DNA of 37,007 nucleotides from Actinomycetes bacterium (GCA_021779075.1 JAJYBG010000006.1:1-37007); one strand, 5' to 3'; positions 24,078-31,331 are shown, counted from the stretch's first letter. The notes: generated by a model not told the origin, from the letters alone. Numbers and translations are program-made.

Positions 24078-24158
24078 GAGACTCCGTTTCTGGAACGTAA
24101 AATCAGAATATTCTTCGCCAGAACGCGGGGTTTGCAGCTGAAACAGAAAGCGAGTCTC
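24078..24158. promoter_or_regulatory. Nested inverted repeats in the ald/lrp divergent region
   Basis: GAGACTCCGTTTCTG (24078-24092) and CAGAAAGCGAGTCTC (24144-24158) are inverse copies with 13 of 15 matches. Between and overlapping them, TTCTGG (24088-24093) mirrors CCAGAA (24118-24123) around the A+T-rich AATCAGAATATTCTTC. Paired sites about 66 bp apart fit the multi-site binding and looping of Lrp/AsnC octamers such as AldR. Confidence 0.55.
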
Positions 24159-24205
24159 CGTATGCCGAACACTCGAGCGAAGGATCTTCACGCCCGCGGG
24201 GCGGG

Positions 24206-24664
24206 TTGAACGACACTGACCTCAGGCTCATCGAGCTGCTGGCCGCCGACGGTCGGATGGCGAATGCCGAGTTCGCCTCGCGTCTCGGCATCGCGGCATC
24301 CACATGTCACGCTCGGTTGCGCTCGCTCGTCGACCGCGGAATCATTTCCGGCTTCCATGCCAGCGTCGACCACCACAGTCTCGGCCGGGGGCTTCAGGCG
24401 ATCATCGGCGTCACGCTCCGCCCAGGCTCGCGCCAGAGCAGCATTACGGCGTTCGCGGAATCCGTCCGCCGACTGCCTCAGGTGCTGCAATTGTTCTTCG
24501 TCGGCGGTGTTGACGACTTCCTGGTCCATATCGCCGTCGCAGATTCGAGCCAGACACGGGAATTCGTCGTCGAGCACCTGTCGGCTCAGCACAGCGTCGC
24601 TTCGACGCGCACGAGCATCATCTTCGAATATCATCGCAACACCGTGTCCGCATCGTTCGAGTGA
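24206..24664 (+). CDS. Lrp/AsnC-family transcriptional regulator
   Basis: A 152-residue regulator. The N-terminal winged HTH reads DTDLRLIELLAADGRMANAE then FASRLGIAASTCHARLRSL, the classic AsnC pattern. The C-terminal RAM ligand domain (about 65-140) includes VLQLFFVGGVDDFLVHIAV, matching the family's G-x-x-D block. The TTG start at 24206 is the only usable start in frame just before NDTDLRLIELL; no good Shine-Dalgarno is seen. Divergence from ald suggests that it activates ald in response to alanine, as AldR/Lrp does elsewhere (inference). It is the last gene before the right copy of the 22-bp repeat. Confidence 0.93.
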   Translation: MNDTDLRLIELLAADGRMANAEFASRLGIAASTCHARLRSLVDRGIISGFHASVDHHSLGRGLQAIIGVTLRPGSRQSSITAFAESVRRLPQVLQLFFVGGVDDFLVHIAVADSSQTREFVVEHLSAQHSVASTRTSIIFEYHRNTVSASFE

Positions 24665-24692
24665 GACGCATCGCGCAACGTCACGCGCCGAT

Positions 24693-24714
24693 GATCGCGC
24701 GGTCGAGGGCTAGC
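24693..24714. repeat. Right copy of 22-bp direct repeat (candidate attR)
   Basis: Identical over 22 bp to 7884-7905. It lies in the 45-nt gap between the lrp and tetR stops and supplies the tetR stop codon on the other strand (24710-24712). Eight further bases, TCACGCGC, occur just upstream of both copies (7858-7865, 24681-24688) at different distances, so this copy may be a degenerate longer duplicate of the aldo/keto reductase 3' end. Confidence 0.85.
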
Positions 24715-25291
24715 TGTCCGCCTTTAGCATCCGGCGGACAGCACGGTGGAGTGCCGCTCCCACGGCGGCCGATTCGCCGACATCCGTTCCCATCAGGCTG
24801 CCGTCGCGCAGGAGCATGAGCTCCTCGACAGCGCCGTCCAGGTCGCCCCGGTAATCCGCCTCGGTCAACAGTTCGCGAAGCACACCGCGCTCCCAGGAGC
24901 GGTGCTCGGCGACGACGATACGGACGGCGTGTTCCGGATCGTCGAAAAAGGCCGCGGCGTCGAAGAACGGGTCGCCGTGGAATCCCTCGCGCCGGGCGAC
25001 GTCGCCGACGAACTCGGCGATGAGCAGCAGCGCCTCCACGGGGCTCGCCACGGAATCCCGCACCAGCTGGATGTCCCGCTGTACCATCTCGTGGCGGCCG
25101 CGCACGTAGGCGATGATGAGGTGCTCTTTGGAGCGATAGTGCTTGTAGAAGGTCGCCCTCGTCACGCTCGCCTGCTCGAGGATGCGCTCGACGCCGACAT
25201 TGCGGATGCCCTCGTGGTAGAACAGCTCATCGGCGACGGCGAGGATACGCACCTTGGCAGGAGCGGGCGGGCGCGGCGCATCGATCGGCAT
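24710..25291 (-). CDS. TetR-family transcriptional regulator
   Basis: A 193-residue regulator. The HTH is at about 20-60: KVRILAVADELFYHEGIRNV, then VERILEQASVTRATFYKHYRSKEHL, whose TRATFYKHYRSK recognition helix is typical. The C-terminal ligand domain is unremarkable. ATG 25291 (MPIDAP) is chosen because TAGGAT ends 7 nt upstream, the spacing seen for leaderless genes here; an earlier ATG lies at 25321, upstream of that box. It diverges from dapB and converges with the island's right edge. By the direct-repeat reading its original convergent neighbour was the aldo/keto reductase homologue. Its targets are unknown. Confidence 0.9.
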   Translation of the reverse strand: MPIDAPRPPAPAKVRILAVADELFYHEGIRNVGVERILEQASVTRATFYKHYRSKEHLIIAYVRGRHEMVQRDIQLVRDSVASPVEALLLIAEFVGDVARREGFHGDPFFDAAAFFDDPEHAVRIVVAEHRSWERGVLRELLTEADYRGDLDGAVEELMLLRDGSLMGTDVGESAAVGAALHRAVRRMLKADS

Positions 25292-25298
25292 GGGTGCG

Positions 25299-25304
25299 AT
25301 CCTA
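25299..25304 (-). promoter_or_regulatory. Putative -10 of leaderless tetR transcript
   Basis: TAGGAT on the minus strand ends 7 nt before ATG 25291, and no Shine-Dalgarno is seen. Transcription would start at the initiation codon. Confidence 0.5.
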
Positions 25305-25386
25305 GGGGGCTTGTGCCGCACATTCTGCCCCCTTTCGAGGGCGGCCGGGCCGCGAGGTCGGACGGGACGAGCCTATCTCCGCCGGG

Positions 25387-25392
25387 TAGCCT
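25387..25392 (+). promoter_or_regulatory. Putative -10 of leaderless dapB transcript
   Basis: TAGCCT ends 7 nt before ATG 25400. There is no purine-rich Shine-Dalgarno in the TGTCTTC between, so translation probably starts at the 5' end of the message. Confidence 0.6.
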
Positions 25393-25399
25393 TGTCTTC

Positions 25400-26161
25400 A
25401 TGACGATCCGCGTAGCGGTGGTCGGCGCGACCGGCAAGCTCGGTTCTGCGGCGGCGACCCTGCTGAGGGCGACCGAAGGCATCGAGGTGGTCGCCGAACT
25501 GCGCTCCGGGAGCGCCCTCGACGAGATGCTCGGCACCGCGGATTCCCCTAGCGACGTCGTCCTGGACGCGACGAGCTCCGCGGCATCCCCTGCGATCGTC
25601 GAGTACGCGGTGGCGAACGGCCGCGACGTGGTCGCCGGGAGCTCCGGCTGGACGCAGCAGCGCCTCGGAACGCTGCGCACCCTGCTCGAGGCGCACCCCG
25701 AGCGCGGCGTCCTCGTCATCCCCAACTTCTCGCTCGGCGCGGTCCTCGGGACGCTGTTCTCGGCCTATGCCGCGCGGTTCTTCGACGCCGTCGAGATCGT
25801 CGAGACGCACGGTGCGGGCAAGAGCGACTCCCCGTCGGGCACGGCCATCCGCACGGCGGAGAGCATCGAGGCGGCGCGCGGTGATCTCGGCCCGGTGGAG
25901 GCTCCGCATGCCGATCAGCGCGCCCGCGGTCAGCTGGTCGCCTCGGTTCCGGTGCACTCGCTGCGCCTGCCCGGCGTCGTGGCGCAGCAGCGCGTCGTTT
26001 TCGGCGGCGACGGCGAGACGCTCACGATCAGCCACGAGACCGTGAGCAGTTCGGCGTACTCGAAGGGCATCGTCGCTGCCGTCCGAGCCGCCCCGACCGC
26101 GACCGGCCTCGTCGTCGGCCTCGACCGAGTGCTCGGCCTCGACCTCGGCCACCGCTCGTGA
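25400..26161 (+). CDS. dapB: 4-hydroxy-tetrahydrodipicolinate reductase
   Basis: A 253-residue NAD(P)H-dependent reductase of the lysine/diaminopimelate pathway. The Rossmann start is IRVAVVGATGKLGSAAATLL; VVAGSSGWTQQRL and IPNFSLGAVLG are conserved. The catalytic motif, normally E-x-H-H-x-x-K-x-D-x-P-S-G-T, reads ETHGAGKSDSPSGTA: the key His and Lys remain while the second His is Gly, as in several actinobacterial enzymes. The ORF starts right after a TAGCCT box and its stop overlaps the next start (GTGA). DapA is encoded about 2.5 kb downstream in the window, so two diaminopimelate steps lie close together. Confidence 0.97.
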   Translation: MTIRVAVVGATGKLGSAAATLLRATEGIEVVAELRSGSALDEMLGTADSPSDVVLDATSSAASPAIVEYAVANGRDVVAGSSGWTQQRLGTLRTLLEAHPERGVLVIPNFSLGAVLGTLFSAYAARFFDAVEIVETHGAGKSDSPSGTAIRTAESIEAARGDLGPVEAPHADQRARGQLVASVPVHSLRLPGVVAQQRVVFGGDGETLTISHETVSSSAYSKGIVAAVRAAPTATGLVVGLDRVLGLDLGHRS

Positions 26162-26619
26162 AGAACCGCGTCGCCGCCCTTGTCATGGCGGGGCTGCTGC
26201 TCATCTATATCGCCATCGCGGGCGACCGGGCCGTGATCCTGCTCGCCTCGCACTCAGTCGCCGGCATCGTCGGCGGCATCGCGCTGGCCGTGTTCCCCGT
26301 GCTCATGATCTGGCTGCTCTGGCGCGAGCTGCTCTTCGGTTGGCGCACTCAGCAGCTCGTCACCCGCCTCGATGTCGAGGGAGGCCTGCCGTATGAGTCC
26401 GGCGACCGGCTGCGTGGCCTGGAGCGCCGGGCCGCGGCCGACGAGACCTTCCCGAAGTACCAGGCCGAGGTCGAGGCGGATCCGCACTCGTGGCGCGCCT
26501 GGTTCCGCCTCGGGCTCGCCTACGATGCCTCGGGCGACCGGAGGCGCGCGCGCTGGGCGCTGCGGGAGGCCGTGCGGCTCGAACGCGCCGAGCACTCCGC
26601 GAGACCCGCGCCGCTGTGA
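26158..26619 (+). CDS. Small membrane protein with TPR-like C-terminus
   Basis: A 153-residue protein of unknown function. Two transmembrane helices (about 5-22 and 34-57) are followed by a cytoplasmic tail in which DPHSWRAWFRLGLAYDASGDRRRARWALREAVRLE (here in parts: AWFRLGLAYDASGD, RARWALREAVRL) has the spacing of one tetratricopeptide repeat. It uses a GTG start overlapping the dapB stop, and its stop overlaps the apt start, so all three genes are translated from one message. Such proteins recur next to dapB in related genomes, from memory; a scaffold role is only a guess. Confidence 0.8.
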   Translation: MKNRVAALVMAGLLLIYIAIAGDRAVILLASHSVAGIVGGIALAVFPVLMIWLLWRELLFGWRTQQLVTRLDVEGGLPYESGDRLRGLERRAAADETFPKYQAEVEADPHSWRAWFRLGLAYDASGDRRRARWALREAVRLERAEHSARPAPL

Positions 26620-27143
26620 CCGGGGACGCCGCTCTCGTAGAGAGCCTCATCGCGACCATCCCCGACTTCCCCGCGCCGGGCATCGTCTTCCGCGACCTCA
26701 CCCCGGTGTTCGCCCACGGCCCGGCCCTGCAGGCTCTCGGCCGCGCGCTGGCCGAGCCCTTCGAGGGCTCCTACGACACGATCGCGGGGCTCGAGGCGCG
26801 CGGATTCCTCATCGCCGGCGCCGCCGGCGCCCTCAGCGGCACGGGCGTGCTCACGGTGCGCAAGGCAGGCAAGTTGCCGCGCGCCGTCCTCAAGCGCGAG
26901 TACGCGCTCGAGTACGGCACCGCGGCGTTCGAAGTGCATGCCGGCGAACTTCCGCCGGGTTCACGCGTGCTCATCGTCGACGACGTGCTCGCCACCGGAG
27001 GCACGGTGTGCGCCGCCGCCGATCTCATCGAGGCAGCCGGCTGGGAGGTCGCCGGCATTGCGGTCGCGCTCGAACTCGCCGGTCTCGGCGGCCGCGAGCG
27101 CATCGGCGATCGCGCGTCGGTGTTCTCGCTGCTCAGCTACTGA
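26616..27143 (+). CDS. apt: Adenine phosphoribosyltransferase
   Basis: A 175-residue purine salvage enzyme making AMP from adenine and PRPP. The PRPP-binding motif is VLIVDDVLATGGT (about 120-132), preceded by FPAPGIVFRDLTPVF and GLEARGFLIAGAAG, the usual Apt substrate blocks; VRKAGKLP is the flexible-loop start. GTG 26616 overlaps the upstream stop as GTGA and gives the family's normal length, so longer in-frame starts were dropped. It is the last gene of the dapB operon and converges with osmC after 8 nt. Confidence 0.96.
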   Translation: MTGDAALVESLIATIPDFPAPGIVFRDLTPVFAHGPALQALGRALAEPFEGSYDTIAGLEARGFLIAGAAGALSGTGVLTVRKAGKLPRAVLKREYALEYGTAAFEVHAGELPPGSRVLIVDDVLATGGTVCAAADLIEAAGWEVAGIAVALELAGLGGRERIGDRASVFSLLSY

Positions 27144-27151
27144 TCTCGATG

Positions 27152-27580
27152 TCAGGCGAGCGAGGCTTCGAGGGTGATGGGGATGCCCGCGAGCGCCTTC
27201 GAGACGGGGCATCCGGTCTTCGCGCCCTCGGCGATCGTCTGGAACTGCTCGGCGGTGATGCCGGGCACCTCGGCGCTGACGAGCAGGTGGCTGCCGGTGA
27301 TGCCGCCCTTGGAGATGTCGAAGGTGACGGCGGCGGTCGTCGCCACCCGCACCGGGGGGAATCCTGCGCTCGTCAACTCGTTGGAGAATGCCATCGAGAA
27401 ACAGGCGGCGTGGGCCGCGCCGAGCAGCTCCTCAGGGGTGGAGACCCCGGATTCACCCTCCGACCGGGCCTTCCAATTGTACGCGAACGTCGCCAGATGC
27501 GACGAGTCGAGGCTCATGCTGCCGTTGCCCTCGGCGAGGGTGCCGTTCCATACCGCGGATGCTTCGCTGGTGAGAGCCAT
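27152..27580 (-). CDS. OsmC/Ohr-family peroxiredoxin
   Basis: A 142-residue thiol peroxidase that reduces organic hydroperoxides. The two catalytic cysteines are Cys60 in AAHAACFSMAF and Cys124 in KTGCPVSKALAG, at the expected spacing; the GESGVSTPEELLGAAHAAC region is typical OsmC. The ATG has AGGAGG 8 nt upstream. A TAGGCT box at 27626-27631 (minus strand) would give a 40-nt leader, so it has its own promoter. Its neighbours are a thioredoxin-like protein and a DUF4395 membrane protein, which suggests a small redox-defence group. Confidence 0.94.
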   Translation of the reverse strand: MALTSEASAVWNGTLAEGNGSMSLDSSHLATFAYNWKARSEGESGVSTPEELLGAAHAACFSMAFSNELTSAGFPPVRVATTAAVTFDISKGGITGSHLLVSAEVPGITAEQFQTIAEGAKTGCPVSKALAGIPITLEASLA

Positions 27581-27625
27581 GGTGCGTCCTCCTGCTCGGT
27601 TCAGCCGGCGATCGCCGACGGCCTC

Positions 27626-27631
27626 AGCCTA
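27626..27631 (-). promoter_or_regulatory. Putative -10 box of osmC
   Basis: TAGGCT on the minus strand lies 45 nt upstream of the osmC ATG. Unlike its neighbours this gene has a conventional leader with a strong Shine-Dalgarno. Confidence 0.4.
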
Positions 27632-27651
27632 AGCAGGGGGCGCGCGGCGCG

Positions 27652-28143
27652 CTACGCGTGCAGTGTCTCGCCGCGCCGCGACCGGCCGAGCAGGCCGGCG
27701 TGCGCGAGCAGCAGGTAGATCTGGCAGCCGAGGCAGTACGCGAAGACCGAGTTGAGGAACGCGGCCACGAAGGCGAAGGCGGCGAACAGCCAGACGCCCC
27801 ACTCGACGCCGCCCGCGCCGAGGATCACGCCGACACCCGTGAAGAGGAGGCCGACGAACTGGGCGAAGGTCGGCGGCGCCGGATTCTCAAGCTCGGCCGG
27901 CGGCGCGAGGCGCGGACGCACGAGGTTCTTGAACAGCAGTCCGTAGGGGTGCCGCTGGATGCCGGCGAACGTGCCCCAGGCGAAGAGCAGCGCGATGACG
28001 ATGAGGAGGACGAACGCGGCGAGCTTCGCTCCCGCGGTGGGCAGCAGCGCGAGGAAGATCGTCACGAGCAGGAGCACGGCGGTGATGCCGGCGCCGAACC
28101 GGGGTCCGCGCGGGTCGATTCCGCGCTGTTCAGGCTGCGACAT
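27652..28143 (-). CDS. DUF4395 membrane protein with CxxC
   Basis: A 163-residue integral membrane protein with four likely helices (about 18-36, 40-60, 94-112, 114-140). RGPRFGAGITAVLLLV is the characteristic DUF4395 opening. In the last helix AYCLGCQIY carries Cys137-x-x-Cys140, a possible redox pair at the membrane face. It overlaps the thioredoxin-like gene upstream by 14 nt, so the two are co-translated. The function of the family is not established; partnership with the thioredoxin-like protein in moving disulfides or electrons across the membrane is inference. Confidence 0.88.
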   Translation of the reverse strand: MSQPEQRGIDPRGPRFGAGITAVLLLVTIFLALLPTAGAKLAAFVLLIVIALLFAWGTFAGIQRHPYGLLFKNLVRPRLAPPAELENPAPPTFAQFVGLLFTGVGVILGAGGVEWGVWLFAAFAFVAAFLNSVFAYCLGCQIYLLLAHAGLLGRSRRGETLHA

Positions 28144-28573
28144 GGGTTTCTCCGAGGATCTGGTCGAGGCGCTCGGCGAGTTCGCGGGGGCGCGGCGCAC
28201 CGCCGATGCGGGCGCGAATCGCCCCCGCGCCGTCGAGCACCAGGGTGGTGGGGGTCTGCAGGACGTTGAAGCGCTTCGCGACGGCGGGCGCGTTGGTGAG
28301 GTCGATGTCGACATGCTCCACGCCGTCCCGCTCACCGGCGAGGCCGCCGAGCACGCGCCGCGTGGCCGGGCAGTAGGCGCAGAACTCGGTGGAGAACTGC
28401 AGGAGGGTTGCTCGCTCGCCGAATCCGCCGTCGACGCCCACGTCAGAGGGGCGGACGAGCGCGGGATGCACCGTCGTGCGCACCCGCCCCTGACGCGAGC
28501 GCCAGAGCACGCCGAGGAGCGTCGTCGCGGCGACGAGCGCGACGACGACTGCTGCTGCTGCGAGCGGTGACAT
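28130..28573 (-). CDS. Membrane-anchored thioredoxin-like protein
   Basis: A 147-residue protein. Residues 4-24 form one hydrophobic helix, either a membrane anchor or an uncleaved signal. A thioredoxin fold follows with active site STEFCAYCPATR (Cys65, Cys68) and the cis-Pro loop VLQTPTT (Pro108). The CAYC dipeptide differs from CGPC of classical thioredoxins, so its redox potential may differ. TACCGT (28581-28586, minus) ends 7 nt before the ATG and no Shine-Dalgarno is present, so the message is probably leaderless. It is co-translated with the DUF4395 protein and diverges from dapA. Confidence 0.88.
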   Translation of the reverse strand: MSPLAAAAVVVALVAATTLLGVLWRSRQGRVRTTVHPALVRPSDVGVDGGFGERATLLQFSTEFCAYCPATRRVLGGLAGERDGVEHVDIDLTNAPAVAKRFNVLQTPTTLVLDGAGAIRARIGGAPRPRELAERLDQILGETHVAA

Positions 28574-28580
28574 GTTTCAC

Positions 28581-28586
28581 ACGGTA
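28581..28586 (-). promoter_or_regulatory. Putative -10 of leaderless thioredoxin-like gene
   Basis: TACCGT on the minus strand ends 7 nt before ATG 28573. Confidence 0.5.
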
Positions 28587-28643
28587 GGTCGCGACGGGCC
28601 GCGCGGACCCGGTCGTGACGAACGGTTACACCACGGGGGCCGG

Positions 28644-28649
28644 TAGCCT
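28644..28649 (+). promoter_or_regulatory. Putative -10 of leaderless dapA transcript
   Basis: TAGCCT ends 6 nt before the GTG at 28656. The hexamer is identical to those before dapB and pgsA. Confidence 0.6.
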
Positions 28650-28655
28650 TGTGAG

Positions 28656-29633
28656 GTGTCCGCTCCCGAGAACCCGTTCGGCCAGGTCCTCACCGCCCTG
28701 GTGACCCCGATGACGGCCGACGGCGAAGTCGACTGGCCCGGTGTCGAGAAGCACATCGACGACGTCGTGTCGAACGGCGTGGACGGCATCGTCGTGTCCG
28801 GCACGACCGGCGAGACCTCGACGCTGACGGATGCCGAGAAGCTCCGGCTCGTGGAGGTGGCCAAGTCTGTCGCGAACGGGCGCGCGAAGGTGATCCAGGG
28901 CGGCGGCTCGAACGAGACGGCGCACGCCATCCAGCTCTACACGGCGAGCGAGAAGGCCGGCGCGGACGCCGTCATGATCGTGACCCCGTACTACAACAAG
29001 CCGACGCAGTCGGGCGTGCTCGCGCATTTCCGTCTCATCGCCGACGCCACCGACCTGCCCGTCATCCTCTACGACATCCCCGGCCGCACGGGCATCCCCA
29101 TCGCGTACGAGACGATCCTGCGCGCGGCCAAGCACCCCAACATCCGCGCCATCAAGGACGCCAAGGGCGACTTCGCGCAGGTGAGCCGGGTGCTCAACAA
29201 CACCGACCTGCTCTACTTCTCGGGCGACGACGCCAATGTGCTGCCGCACCTCGCGATCGGGGCGGTGGGCCTCATCGGGGTGACCAACAACGTCGCGCCG
29301 CGGCCGTACCGCGCGATCGTCGACGCGGTGAACCGGGGCGACCTCGCCACCGCCACCGCCCAGCACCAGAAGCTCGAGCCCCTCGTACGCGCGCTCATGA
29401 CGCACGTTCCCGGAACGGTGGCCGTCAAGTACGTGCTCCACGGTCTCGGCCGCATCGGCAGCCCGCGGGTGCGTCTTCCGCTCGTCGGCCCCGAGGACTT
29501 CGAGGCGGCCCTCATCGAGGAGGAGCTCGACCTCGTGAAGGATGTCGACGGCGTCGACTTCAGCAACTTCCGCCCCGACCGCAACGCTGCGGCCGGCGGC
29601 GCGCTCCCGAAGGTCGCAGGCGCGACCCGCTGA
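28656..29633 (+). CDS. dapA: 4-hydroxy-tetrahydrodipicolinate synthase
   Basis: A 325-residue class I aldolase that condenses pyruvate with aspartate semialdehyde, the first committed diaminopimelate step. The Schiff-base Lys is Lys167 (IRAIKDAKGD); Tyr139 (VILYDIPGRTG) and the GTTGE loop (Thr50/51) complete the active site, and MIVTPYYNKPTQ is conserved. The C-terminus runs some 25 residues longer than usual. GTG 28656 is chosen because SAPENPFGQVLTALVTPM is the actinobacterial N-terminus and a TAGCCT box lies 6 nt upstream. Its stop overlaps the rnj start by 1 nt (TGATG), a common actinobacterial pair. Confidence 0.98.
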   Translation: MSAPENPFGQVLTALVTPMTADGEVDWPGVEKHIDDVVSNGVDGIVVSGTTGETSTLTDAEKLRLVEVAKSVANGRAKVIQGGGSNETAHAIQLYTASEKAGADAVMIVTPYYNKPTQSGVLAHFRLIADATDLPVILYDIPGRTGIPIAYETILRAAKHPNIRAIKDAKGDFAQVSRVLNNTDLLYFSGDDANVLPHLAIGAVGLIGVTNNVAPRPYRAIVDAVNRGDLATATAQHQKLEPLVRALMTHVPGTVAVKYVLHGLGRIGSPRVRLPLVGPEDFEAALIEEELDLVKDVDGVDFSNFRPDRNAAAGGALPKVAGATR

Positions 29634-31309
29634 TGGTCGACGGCATCTTCGAGCCGCCCGCACTCGAACCGGGCACCCTGCGGATCATCCCCACCGGCGG
29701 TCTCGGCGAGGTCGGGCGCAACATGACCGTCTACGAGATCGACGGCAAGATCCTCATCGTGGACTGCGGCGTGCTCTTCCCCGAGCCCGATCAGCTTGGC
29801 GTCGACCTCATCCTGCCCGACTTCTCGCCGGTGAGGGACCGGCTCGACGACGTCCTCGGCGTCGTCCTCACCCATGGCCACGAGGACCACATCGGCGCGG
29901 TTCCGTATCTCCTCAAGCTCCGCCAGGACATCCCGCTCATCGGCTCGGCGCTCACCCTCGCCTTTGTCGAGGCGAAGCTCAAGGAGCACCGCATCAAGCC
30001 GTACACCCTCACGGTGAAGGAGGGCCAGGTCGAGCAACTCGGGCCGTTCGGCCTCGAGTTCGTCGCGGTCAACCACTCCATCCCTGACGCCCTCGCGGTC
30101 GCCATCCGTACCACGGCGGGCCTCGCCCTGCACACCGGCGACTTCAAGATGGACCAGCTCCCGCTCGACGGCCGCCTCACCGACCTGCGCGCTTTCGCGC
30201 GTCTCGGCGAGGAGGGTGTCGACCTCTTCCTGCCGGATTCCACCAACGCCGACGTGCCTGGCTTCACGCCGCTGGAGCGCTCCATCGGCCCCGTGCTCGA
30301 GGACATCATTGCGCGCGCCCCGCGCCGGGTCATCGTCGCGAGCTTCTCGTCGCACGTGCACCGGGTGCAGCAGGTGATGGACGCCGCAGCCCGCAACGGC
30401 CGCCGCGTCGCCCTGCTCGGCCGCTCGATGGTCCGGAACATGGGCATCGCCGCCGAGCTCGGCTACCTCAAGGTGCCCGCCGGCGTCCTCATCGACTACA
30501 AGTCGGCCGCCGACCTGCCCGACGACGAGATCGTCTACATGTCGACGGGCTCGCAGGGCGAACCGATGGCGGTGCTCGCACGCATGGCGAACCTCGACCA
30601 CGAGATCGAACCGGGCGAGGGCGACACCGTCATCCTCGCCTCGAGTCTCATCCCCGGCAACGAGAACGCGGTGTACCGGGTGATCGATCGGCTCACCAAG
30701 CTCGGCGCGACCGTCGTGCACAGGGGGAACGCCGCGGTCCACGTCTCAGGGCACGCGGCGGCGGGCGAACTGCTCTACTGCTACAACATCGTGAAGCCGA
30801 AGAACGTCCTGCCGCTGCACGGCGAGTTCCGCCACCTCGCGGCGAGCGCGCGACTCGCGATCGACACCGGCGTCCCGGCATCCCGCACCCTCGCCGGCGA
30901 GGACGGCACGGTGGTCGACCTCCGCGACGGTGTGGCGCGCATCGTCGGCCAACTCGATCTCGGCCTCGTCTACGTCGACGGCTCCAGCGTGGGCGAGATC
31001 ACCGACGCCGACCTCAAGGACCGCCGCATCCTCGGCGAAGAGGGCTTCATCTCAGCCATCGTCGTCGTCGACGCCTCGACGGGCCGCGTCATCGCCGGAC
31101 CCGAGATCCACGCGCGTGGCTTCGCCGAGGACGACGCCGTCTTCGAGGCCGTCAAGCCGAAGATCGAGGCGGCGCTGCGCGAGGCGGCCGCGAACGGCGT
31201 GCGCGACAACCAGGCCCTCACCCAGGTCGTCAGGCGCACGGTCGGGCGCTGGGTGAACACGAGCTATCGCCGCCGGCCGATGATCGTCCCCCTCGTCGTC
31301 GAGGCGTAG
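29633..31309 (+). CDS. rnj: Ribonuclease J
   Basis: A 558-residue beta-CASP metallo-beta-lactamase RNase with endonuclease and 5'-3' exonuclease activity in mRNA decay and rRNA maturation. Metal ligands are in LTHGHEDHIGAVPY (His81, His83, Asp85, His86), HTGDFKMDQLPLDG and, later, PLHGEFRHL. Beta-CASP motifs include LPDSTNADVPGF, VASFSSHVHRVQQVMD and STGSQGEPMAVLARMA. The C-terminal domain ends RRTVGRWVNTSYRRRPMI, as in other actinobacterial enzymes. It is translationally coupled to dapA. PNPase from the same window would supply the 3'-5' activity. Confidence 0.98.
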   Translation: MVDGIFEPPALEPGTLRIIPTGGLGEVGRNMTVYEIDGKILIVDCGVLFPEPDQLGVDLILPDFSPVRDRLDDVLGVVLTHGHEDHIGAVPYLLKLRQDIPLIGSALTLAFVEAKLKEHRIKPYTLTVKEGQVEQLGPFGLEFVAVNHSIPDALAVAIRTTAGLALHTGDFKMDQLPLDGRLTDLRAFARLGEEGVDLFLPDSTNADVPGFTPLERSIGPVLEDIIARAPRRVIVASFSSHVHRVQQVMDAAARNGRRVALLGRSMVRNMGIAAELGYLKVPAGVLIDYKSAADLPDDEIVYMSTGSQGEPMAVLARMANLDHEIEPGEGDTVILASSLIPGNENAVYRVIDRLTKLGATVVHRGNAAVHVSGHAAAGELLYCYNIVKPKNVLPLHGEFRHLAASARLAIDTGVPASRTLAGEDGTVVDLRDGVARIVGQLDLGLVYVDGSSVGEITDADLKDRRILGEEGFISAIVVVDASTGRVIAGPEIHARGFAEDDAVFEAVKPKIEAALREAAANGVRDNQALTQVVRRTVGRWVNTSYRRRPMIVPLVVEA

Positions 31310-31325
31310 CGTCTCTCGCGCGGCG

Positions 31326-31331
31326 TAACGT
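31326..31331 (+). promoter_or_regulatory. Putative -10 of leaderless GNAT transcript
   Basis: TAACGT ends 7 nt before ATG 31339; the CCTGTTC between has no Shine-Dalgarno character. Confidence 0.5.
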
